A program made the translations under genes and the position numbers. From Flavobacterium marginilacus (GTDB taxonomy: Bacteria; Bacteroidota; Bacteroidia; Flavobacteriales; Flavobacteriaceae), in NCBI RefSeq assembly GCF_026870155.1, contig NZ_CP113975.1, forward strand, positions 620,001 through 684,000: 64,000 nt of DNA, written 5' to 3'. The notes under the pieces are model-generated. The model did no database searches. It worked only from the letters and a program-made list of their open reading frames with translations, and was not told where the DNA came from. Numbering within the stretch: position 1 is the first letter of the stretch; each line of letters opens with the position of its first letter. This document shows positions 37,060 to 44,330 of this stretch, one piece after another.

Positions 37060-38274
37060 ATGAAGAAGTATTGCTTATTGATAATTGTGGCTGTGTTTTT
37101 TGTTTCGGCTGGTTTTCGGAAACAAAATTTAGAAGAAAAAATAAATGTGGCACTGCAGACGGCAATACAGCAATATGCTTATTTGAGCAGACAAGTGAGT
37201 GTGGGAAAGTATCCTAAAACTTATTTTGCAGATAAAAATCAACTGGAAACATCTGATTCCGGCTGGTGGTGCAGTGGTTTCTATCCTGGGACGCTGCTGT
37301 ATCTGGATGAGGCAAAAGGAGCTCCCGAATTAAAAAAGGTAGCACTAAACGTAATGGAAGATCTGAAAAAAGAACAGTTCAATACCACTACACACGATTT
37401 GGGTTTTATGATGTATTGCAGTTTTGGAAATGCAGAAAGGCTGCATCCCAGTAAAGAGTATGAAGCGATATTAATGAACAGTGCCAAATCATTGGCAAGC
37501 CGTTTCAATCCAAAAACAGGCTGTATCAAATCATGGGACAGCGCACCATGGAATCATGCTTCAAATGAAGAATCTCCTGTGATTATTGATAATATGATGA
37601 ATCTGGAGCTTTTATTCTGGGCAGCAAAACACAGCGGAGACAGTACGTATTATAAAATTGCTGTTCAGCATGCCGATAAAACGATGGTTAATCATTTTCG
37701 AAAAGATTACAGCTCCTATCATGAAGTGGTTTACAATACAGAGTCTGGAAAAGTTACCAAACAAATCACTAATCAAGGTGCAGCCGATGATTCGTCTTGG
37801 GCGAGAGGACAGGGCTGGGGATTGTACGGATATGTTGTAATGTACCGAGAAACAAAAGATGTAAAGTATTTAAATCAGGCAAAAAACATTGCCAATTATA
37901 TTTTAAGCCACCCGAATCTGCCGGCAGATAAAATTCCTTATTGGGATTTTAACGCTCCTAATATTCCTAATGCTTTACGGGATTCTTCTGCGGCTTCATT
38001 AATTGCTTCAGCTTTATTGGAGTTAGGCGGTTATGCAGATAAAAAAGACGGAATACGTTATTATGATTCGGCCAAAATAATTTTATCTAATTTATTAACG
38101 CCGGAATATTTTGCGGCAGTGGGAACGAACGGCGGTTTTTTGCTGAAACACGGAGTAGGGAACATGCCTAAGAAAACCGAAATCGATACACCGCTCACGT
38201 ATGGCGATTATTATTTGGTAGAAGCGATGATGCGTTATAAAGCACTGGTGAAAACAAATCCGAAGTTTAAATAG
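37060..38274 (+). CDS. GH88 unsaturated glucuronyl hydrolase
   Basis: 404 residues with a signal peptide (about 1-19). GH88 motifs: SDSGWWCSGFYPGTLLYL near 70, THDLGFMMYCSFG (likely catalytic Asp), IIDNMMNLELLFWAA (second catalytic Asp), and DDSSWARGQGWGLYGYVVMY. The enzyme hydrates the vinyl-ether of 4,5-unsaturated glucuronyl ends and releases a keto-uronate. Pairing with the propeller gene 4 bp upstream suggests the two act in sequence on a glucuronate-containing side chain. This is distinct from the GH105 at 4666, which handles galacturonyl ends. Confidence 0.92.
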   Translation: MKKYCLLIIVAVFFVSAGFRKQNLEEKINVALQTAIQQYAYLSRQVSVGKYPKTYFADKNQLETSDSGWWCSGFYPGTLLYLDEAKGAPELKKVALNVMEDLKKEQFNTTTHDLGFMMYCSFGNAERLHPSKEYEAILMNSAKSLASRFNPKTGCIKSWDSAPWNHASNEESPVIIDNMMNLELLFWAAKHSGDSTYYKIAVQHADKTMVNHFRKDYSSYHEVVYNTESGKVTKQITNQGAADDSSWARGQGWGLYGYVVMYRETKDVKYLNQAKNIANYILSHPNLPADKIPYWDFNAPNIPNALRDSSAASLIASALLELGGYADKKDGIRYYDSAKIILSNLLTPEYFAAVGTNGGFLLKHGVGNMPKKTEIDTPLTYGDYYLVEAMMRYKALVKTNPKFK

Positions 38275-38319
38275 ATTTGTCAAAAAGTTTAGTTTTTAAG
38301 GTTTTAGGGAAAAGCTAGT

Positions 38320-38877
38320 TTAACGAATGCTGTCGCCTCGAATTATTATTTCGTTTGATTTCTTGATGTTTTCCTCTGATTTACTGATTACTTTTATGAC
38401 AGTTAGATTTGGATTTTCAAGTTTATTGATAGTTATTTTTAAGATATAATTTTTGTCTATGACATATTTATCATAGTCAGCATCAATTATTTCATTGTCA
38501 ATCTGATAAATTACGGCGTTTTCCTGCACTGTTGTGTATCTTTTTCTGAGTTCGTTCAGGGAGATTAAATTTGGCTTGTAATCCTTTTTTGTTTCAATTG
38601 TAATTTTGCCGGAATATTTAGTGTTGTTAATGTCAATATCTCCTTTTTCAACTTTGACGCTTTCAATTTTATTTGGGTCTAAAAAATTAGAGATACTTTG
38701 ATTGACAAGTTCTCCATTCAAAAAGTAAGCAGGTTTTTTCCCGCCTTTGTATTTAATTACTTGAACGACTTTAATAATAGTGTCCTGTTCCGAAATTGCC
38801 TGTGAATTTTCAGTTTTCTTCTGGCCAAAAGCATTAGCTGTTAAAATTAAAACTACTATGATAATAAACTTTTTCAT
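38320..38877 (-). CDS. Hypothetical secreted protein with TonB-plug-like motif
   Basis: 185 residues from the ATG at 38877, which begins a clean signal peptide (ILTANAFGQ); the frame runs further upstream without a good start. The segment PAYFLNGELVNQSISNFLDPNKIESVKVEKGD resembles the plug-type repeat in TonB receptors and BlaR/M56-associated proteins. No catalytic motif is seen. It lies 40 bp after a DUF2809 gene on the same strand, so a small operon unrelated to sugar use is likely. Confidence 0.6.
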   Translation of the reverse strand: MKKFIIIVVLILTANAFGQKKTENSQAISEQDTIIKVVQVIKYKGGKKPAYFLNGELVNQSISNFLDPNKIESVKVEKGDIDINNTKYSGKITIETKKDYKPNLISLNELRKRYTTVQENAVIYQIDNEIIDADYDKYVIDKNYILKITINKLENPNLTVIKVISKSEENIKKSNEIIIRGDSIR

Positions 38878-38917
38878 TTTTTTTATTTTTTTTCTGAAAG
38901 CTCTTAAATACTGTGTT

Positions 38918-39289
38918 TCAATTTTTTGCAGAAACTTTCTCTGTAATAAGAACAATAATAATTCCCGCAATATAGCATACTAAATCAATCCAGGCAAATG
39001 ATGTGCCAATAACTGTTCTGGCCAGCTTTGATTTTTGCAGACCGAGTTTTTCAACAATATTTAAATACTGAAGAAATTCTATACTAAACGAAAATAGTAA
39101 AACGAATATTGCAAGGGGTAAAACAGGTAATTTTAAAAATGATTTTATAAAACAGTAAATCAGAATCACAACCAATACATCGCCGATATACGGGCGAATA
39201 ATCTCATCATGAAGGTATAATGCAATTAAAACCTCTATGATAAAAATTAGAATTGTTAAGAAGAAGTATTTTCTGTTGAATGCCAGCAT
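38918..39289 (-). CDS. DUF2809 family membrane protein
   Basis: 123 residues starting at the ATG at 39289; the frame opens eight codons earlier at a TTG. FNRKYFFLTILIFIIEVLIAL and YIGDVLVVILIYCFIKSF match DUF2809, a family of small proteins with four predicted membrane helices. Function unknown. It sits in a three-gene island that splits the degradation genes from GH28 and the regulator. Confidence 0.8.
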   Translation of the reverse strand: MLAFNRKYFFLTILIFIIEVLIALYLHDEIIRPYIGDVLVVILIYCFIKSFLKLPVLPLAIFVLLFSFSIEFLQYLNIVEKLGLQKSKLARTVIGTSFAWIDLVCYIAGIIIVLITEKVSAKN

Positions 39290-39408
39290 AGGTTTTGAAT
39301 AGTTGTTAATCAATATTTTAGTTTTGATAAAATAAAACGTTTAATTACGTCGGAGACAAATTTTTCTCATAACAGAATATTTTAAGGTGTAAAAGTCTGG
39401 AAATTTAA

Positions 39409-39696
39409 TTAAATCCTATTTTTGTTAGTTCTTGATTTTTTTCGAATGATAATAATTGCTGTTATAATTAATAAACTTACAATGGTAATTTCGATAAATT
39501 GATTTTCCACTTCTATTGTCGTGAAGATGTAATCTTTTTTTTGTTCAGGGATAAATTTTCCTTTACTTTCACTTTCAGTAATGCTTTGTTGAGATGTATC
39601 ATAACCATTTGGTTTACTACTAATAGAATTAAAGCACAAAAATAAAAAGACTGAAAATAAAGTTATAAAGGAATAACGAATATTTTTTTTCTTCAT
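39409..39696 (-). CDS. Small hypothetical membrane protein
   Basis: 95 residues from the ATG at 39696 (another ATG three codons upstream is possible). A hydrophobic N-terminal stretch (about 8-24), a polar Ser/Glu-rich centre and a C-terminal membrane helix (VSLLIITAIIIIRK) are visible. No family is recognised. The intergenic DNA on its upstream side (39706-39896) holds nothing I can name. Confidence 0.5.
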   Translation of the reverse strand: MKKKNIRYSFITLFSVFLFLCFNSISSKPNGYDTSQQSITESESKGKFIPEQKKDYIFTTIEVENQFIEITIVSLLIITAIIIIRKKSRTNKNRI

Positions 39697-39896
39697 AATG
39701 AACAATAATTTTTTAAGTTTTATGACAATATTATTGCCAATTATTCAATTTGTAAAATTTAGTTAAAAAGAATTTCAGTTATGTTGCTAATGTATAAAAA
39801 ACAACCGTAAATAATCGATAGGATTTGGTCGGCATTTCTTATTTAAAAACAAATAAAATATCATTAGTTCTGAATGTAATTTTTTTAAAAATAACT

Positions 39897-39939
39897 AAAA
39901 AAGGCAATTCTATCGCTTGGTAAAATTGCCTTTTTTTTT
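39897..39939 (-). terminator. Terminator downstream of GH28
   Basis: AAGGCAATT and AATTGCCTT arms flank a 14-nt loop, with A and T runs on both sides, so it could act in both directions. It sits 22 bp beyond the GH28 stop codon and resembles the stem at 35071-35110. Confidence 0.75.
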
Positions 39940-39961
39940 AAATCTATAAAAAACGATATGC

Positions 39962-41653
39962 TTACATTTTTACAGCACTTTTAGCTACTTTATCACCAAT
40001 CGTGGTTTTTTTGCTAAAGTCAGTTTTTGCATTCGATACCAATTCAATATTCTTGCTGGCTTCACCATCTATCGTAACTGCTTTTGGAGAATCTGAATTG
40101 AAACTGATGTTTTTCAGTGACATATTTTTTCCATTGTAAATATCAAAAATTGTACTGTCTGCAATGTCCAAATTGATGTTGTTAAGTTTAATTCCGTTTG
40201 CATCAATGATAGAAAAACCTTTGTCAGCTTTACCTGTTAAATTCGAAATTTCGATATTTTCTAAATTCATTTCTGGCAATCCTTGTAAGAATACTGCCTG
40301 CTGTGCGCCATTTATATAAATGTTTTTAATAACGATGTTTTTAAACTGAGGCGTTTTTTCATCAACAGGAATGGCTGTAGTTACGGTGTTTGTTTCTCCT
40401 TCGGCTAGTTTTTCGGCAATCGATTTTCCGCCATAATATAAGTCGAATGAAATGGCCTGTGATGGAATACTATTCATATATATATCCGAAATAAAGATGT
40501 TTTCTACCACACCGCCGCGTCCGCGGTTACTTTTAAAACGCAGACCAACATCTGTTCCCATAAAAGTACAGTTGGAAACATGCATGTTTTTTACACCACC
40601 GGACATTTCGCTTCCTACGGTTACACCGCCATGTCCATGATACACAATGTTGTTTCTGATAATGATGTTTTCGCAGGGAACACCACGATCGCGTCCGTCT
40701 TTGTCTTTCCCGGATTTAATGCAGATCGCATCGTCACCAACATCAAAACTGGAATTTTCTACTAATACATTTTTGCAGGATTCTACGTCCAGGCCGTCCC
40801 CGTTTTGAGAATACCAAGGGTTACGTACTGTTGTGTTGCGGATAATTAAATCTTCGACCATCAAGGGATGGATGTTCCAGGCTGGTGAATTTTGAAAAAC
40901 AGGTCCGTCAAATAAAACACGTTTACTGTTTTGAATGCTGACCATTACCGGACGAAGAAAATCGCGGATTTCTTCAAACTGTTCTTTGGTTTTTAAATCA
41001 GCGCGTACATTTTGATCAGCGTTTTGGTTTCCTTTTACATATTGCTCAGATGGATACCAGCTTGTTTTTTTATCGTTTAAAACGCCGCCGGACTTTACAA
41101 AATCATTCCATTGGCTTTCGGTCAATTTGCCTTTTTTTACCATTCTCCACACTTCGCCCGAACCGTCATAAACACCGTTTCCTGTAAAAGCTACGTTTTC
41201 AAGGTTTTTGCCGTAAATAGGAGAGATACAGCGCCAGGTATTTAATCCTTCAAAACTGGTTTCAATAATTGGATACAGATTTTTATCAGTCGAAAATTTA
41301 ATCAGTGCTCCTCTTTGTGCATGCAGTTCGATATTGCTTTTTAGAATAATTGGACCAGTAAGCCACATTCCCGGAGGAATGATTACTTTTCCTCCTCCTT
41401 TTTTGGAAACAGCGTCAATAGCATCTGCAAAAGCTTTGGTACATAAAACGGTTCCGCCGTTTACAGCTCCAAAATCTGCAATGTTTACAGTATTATTTGG
41501 AATTTTTGGCTCGTTTATTTTGTTCATTTTAAATTCAATGCCGCTATAAGAATCTTTTGACGAACCATTATTTTGTGCCTGAATATTTATGGGGCAATTT
41601 GAGAATGTGACTGCAAATGCAAGAAATAATAATTGATTTAATTTAAATTTCAT
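39962..41653 (-). CDS. GH28 exo-polygalacturonase-like enzyme
   Basis: 563 residues with a signal peptide (about 1-26). Classic GH28 blocks are intact: NGDGLDVESC, VGDDAICIKSGKD with the Asp pair, GHGGVTVGSEMSGG and LRFKSNRGRGG. An N-terminal extension with ADFGAVNGGTVLCTKAFADAIDA is typical of exo-acting Bacteroidota enzymes. It probably removes galacturonate from oligogalacturonates or from unsaturated ends. It starts 29 bp after the stop codon of the GntR-type regulator on the same strand, so enzyme and regulator may share a transcript. Confidence 0.9.
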   Translation of the reverse strand: MKFKLNQLLFLAFAVTFSNCPINIQAQNNGSSKDSYSGIEFKMNKINEPKIPNNTVNIADFGAVNGGTVLCTKAFADAIDAVSKKGGGKVIIPPGMWLTGPIILKSNIELHAQRGALIKFSTDKNLYPIIETSFEGLNTWRCISPIYGKNLENVAFTGNGVYDGSGEVWRMVKKGKLTESQWNDFVKSGGVLNDKKTSWYPSEQYVKGNQNADQNVRADLKTKEQFEEIRDFLRPVMVSIQNSKRVLFDGPVFQNSPAWNIHPLMVEDLIIRNTTVRNPWYSQNGDGLDVESCKNVLVENSSFDVGDDAICIKSGKDKDGRDRGVPCENIIIRNNIVYHGHGGVTVGSEMSGGVKNMHVSNCTFMGTDVGLRFKSNRGRGGVVENIFISDIYMNSIPSQAISFDLYYGGKSIAEKLAEGETNTVTTAIPVDEKTPQFKNIVIKNIYINGAQQAVFLQGLPEMNLENIEISNLTGKADKGFSIIDANGIKLNNINLDIADSTIFDIYNGKNMSLKNISFNSDSPKAVTIDGEASKNIELVSNAKTDFSKKTTIGDKVAKSAVKM

Positions 41654-41682
41654 TGTTTTGTAAAGTGTTGCTGTTTTAAGTT

Positions 41683-42723
41683 TTAAATGGATCTTCTGTC
41701 GATGAAATTAAACGGAACTTTTACCTGTCCGATTTCTTTGTTTAAAATCATCTGCGCTGCAGTTTCCCCCATTATTTTAAAATCTGTTGATATTACAGTA
41801 ATGCCCAATAGTTCTTTCAGTGGTGTATCGTTATAAGAGATAACGCCAATGTGTTTGCCTAGTTTCATTTGGTTGTCTCTGATCTGTTTCACCAGATTTA
41901 CCAGATCTGATTCTTCGATGGTGATGAATAAATCTCCTTTTTTAAGAATAATGTCATCATATATTTCATCTAAAATCTCATAATTGATTTCGAATTCGAC
42001 GCAGAATTTCTTGAAACCATGCAGGATTCTTCTAGGGTATGGATAGACAGCTTTCTCCGGATATACTAAAATTATCCGGGTATAGTTTTTTATTTTGTCT
42101 AAACCTTCTTTCAGTGCATTGTAAATATCATTTTCAAAATCCTGATAAATTTTAATAACATCATTGTTAATTCCCAACTTGATATTATCCATAATAATCA
42201 GTTTTTCCTTAGGAATTTTATTAATCGCGTTAATAACCGCATCAGTATAACTGCTGTGTTTTAATTTGTCAGTTTTAAAATGAGTAGTAATTATGTAGTA
42301 ATCATATGCACCTTCGTATTTGTCAAGGAGATTCAGAAACAGTGTTTCATCACAGTGATAAATCTGAAGATCGGTGTGGGCATTGGCTCCAATGGCGTCA
42401 ATAAAAGAATTATAAGTTGCCATTTTATAGGAACTTAATTTATTATAGACAAACAGCACATTTACTTTCGAAACCAGTTTGGTCTGTGTAATATAATATC
42501 CTTTTCCCCGGATTGAAGTAATGATTTTTCGTTCTTTTAAAATGTTATATGCCTTTTCAACAGTATCTCTAGACATATAAAACTCTTCACTAAAACTATT
42601 AATCGATGGAATTTTTTGATTTATTTTTAAACTTCCATTGCCAATATTAGTTAAAATTGAATCAACAATCTGCTTGTATTTTGGTACGCGCGAGTCCTCG
42701 TCAATGTTAATAATCTTTATCAT
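41683..42723 (-). CDS. GntR-type transcriptional regulator with sugar-binding-like effector domain
   Basis: 346 residues from the ATG at 42723. A start at 42753 would lie inside the predicted -7 box TATTTTTG (42758-42751), so the shorter form is preferred. The winged helix (about 5-75) has VPKYKQIVDSILTNIGNGSL and MSRDTVEKAYNILKERKIITSIRGKGYYI, typical of GntR. Residues about 85-340 resemble the periplasmic-binding-protein fold of LacI regulators (VNVLFVYNKLSSYK, GVISYNDTPLKELLGITVISTDFKIMGETAAQMI). This architecture fits a sugar-responsive regulator. It is divergent from rhaT, so rhamnose or a derivative is the likely ligand. Confidence 0.88.
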   Translation of the reverse strand: MIKIINIDEDSRVPKYKQIVDSILTNIGNGSLKINQKIPSINSFSEEFYMSRDTVEKAYNILKERKIITSIRGKGYYITQTKLVSKVNVLFVYNKLSSYKMATYNSFIDAIGANAHTDLQIYHCDETLFLNLLDKYEGAYDYYIITTHFKTDKLKHSSYTDAVINAINKIPKEKLIIMDNIKLGINNDVIKIYQDFENDIYNALKEGLDKIKNYTRIILVYPEKAVYPYPRRILHGFKKFCVEFEINYEILDEIYDDIILKKGDLFITIEESDLVNLVKQIRDNQMKLGKHIGVISYNDTPLKELLGITVISTDFKIMGETAAQMILNKEIGQVKVPFNFIDRRSI

Positions 42724-43245
42724 AGCTTTCGCTTTTAGATGTTTTTTCTCCAAAAATATATAAAGAAAACGAAACTTTAAATTTGTTTTTTATCCCGTCA
42801 GCCAATGGCTAAAAATGGTATTTATGGATTTATCTGAATAATCGATTTGTTTTAAAAATATGCAGCAAACTAAATTAAATGTATTGTCTTATCAGCATAA
42901 AATCAAACATGTAATCGATTGCACAAATATAAACCTTAAAATTAGTATTTCGTAATAATTACGAATAAAATTTTAATGATTATTTAAAATTAACACTTAA
43001 AAATTTAAAGTAAAATAAAATAAGGTTAAAATATCATTATTAGTGTTGAAGCCCTTTTTTTTGGGAGTATTTTATTTTGAATGAGAGGTTTAAAATACCC
43101 TTAACACTTTTTTAAAATAAAAACTTATTGAATGATGATAAAAAATGATTCAGATTAAAGGATAGTACAGGATAGTTATCTTTTTTCTATTCTATTATTT
43201 TACAATCCTAAACTATAACCAATTAACCAAAAAACAATTTAATAA
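42724..43245. promoter_or_regulatory. Divergent control region between the GntR regulator and rhaT
   Basis: This 522-bp gap has no plausible gene. It contains the regulator's -7 box (42751-42758, minus strand), the near-perfect dyad TGTAATCGATTGCA (42910-42923), a second TAATCGATT (42839-42847), and the rhaT promoter with tandem repeats TAAAGGATAG (43156-43165) and TACAGGATAG (43166-43175). A TATTTTAC box (43196-43203), two bases off consensus, begins 30 bp after the second repeat. The AATCGATT dyads resemble LacI-type operators and may be targets of the regulator itself (inference). Confidence 0.65.
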
Positions 43246-44295
43246 ATGGAATCAATACTCGGAATTCTTTTTCATTCTATCGGCGGATTTTCATCGGGCA
43301 GTTTCTATATGCCTTTCAAAAAAGTTAAAGGCTGGGCTTGGGAAAGCTATTGGCTGATAGGTGGTTTTTTTTCTTGGTTAATTGTTCCGCCGATTGCGGC
43401 TTATCTGACCATACCTAATTTTGCTGAAATTATTAGTGTGGCTTCACCTTCTATAAAAGCGCTTGCTTTTTCGATGGGACTGATTTGGGGAATTGGAGGA
43501 CTTACATATGGTCTTGGTGTCCGTTACTTGGGAATGTCATTAGGGAATTCAATAGTATTGGGTTTTTGTTCTGCTTTTGGAGCATTAGTTCCGTCAATCT
43601 ATTATAATTTTTATCCATCAGAAGGGAAAGTTTCTTTTACAGAAATGCTTGCCAGCTCTGGAGGTAAATTGGTTTTGCTTGGAGTTTTGGTCTGTTTGAT
43701 TGGAATTGCGATTTCTGGAAAAGCTGGAATGCTTAAAGAGAAAGATTTTGCAGTAGGACATGAGGATAAAGACAGGGATTTTAGTTTAGTAAAGGGTTTG
43801 ATTATTGCAGTGATTTCTGGAATATTAAGCTCTTTTTTCAATTTTGGAATAGAAGTAGGGAAACCTCTTGCTGAAGCAGCTGTGGTTAGCGGCTGTAATC
43901 CTTTGTTCCAAAACAATGTAACTTATATCGTTGTGCTTTGGGGCGGATTGACTACAAACTTTATTTGGTGTATCTATCTTAATTTTAAAAACAAAACTTT
44001 TGGTGATTACACTAATACGGCAGCTCCAATAAGTAAGAACGTTATGTTTTCGGCTTTGGCAGGAACGATGTGGTTTTTGCAGTTCTTCTTTTATGGTATG
44101 GGTGAAAGCAAATTAGGAAACGGAGCAAGTTCTTGGATTCTGCACATGGCAACAATTATTTTGACTGCTAACTTCTGGGGATTTTATTTAAAAGAATGGT
44201 CTGGAGTTTCCAAAAAAACATTTAATACTTTCTTATTAGGAATTGGATTGATTATGCTTTCGATTGTATTAGTAGGAATTGGCAATTCACTATAA
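43246..44295 (+). CDS. rhaT: L-rhamnose/proton symporter
   Basis: 349 residues with ten predicted membrane helices. The start GILFHSIGGFSSGSFYMPFKKVKGWAWESYWLIGG and the motif GLGVRYLGMSLGNSIVLGFCSAFGALVPSIYY are typical of RhaT. It brings L-rhamnose across the inner membrane. It opens a plus-strand run of rhamnose genes, 35 bp before the aldolase/dehydrogenase fusion. Its promoter carries the same tandem motif as susC, which links polymer uptake and monosaccharide use. Confidence 0.93.
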   Translation: MESILGILFHSIGGFSSGSFYMPFKKVKGWAWESYWLIGGFFSWLIVPPIAAYLTIPNFAEIISVASPSIKALAFSMGLIWGIGGLTYGLGVRYLGMSLGNSIVLGFCSAFGALVPSIYYNFYPSEGKVSFTEMLASSGGKLVLLGVLVCLIGIAISGKAGMLKEKDFAVGHEDKDRDFSLVKGLIIAVISGILSSFFNFGIEVGKPLAEAAVVSGCNPLFQNNVTYIVVLWGGLTTNFIWCIYLNFKNKTFGDYTNTAAPISKNVMFSALAGTMWFLQFFFYGMGESKLGNGASSWILHMATIILTANFWGFYLKEWSGVSKKTFNTFLLGIGLIMLSIVLVGIGNSL

Positions 44296-44330
44296 TAACA
44301 CACAATAACAAAATTTAAAAAACACATATA

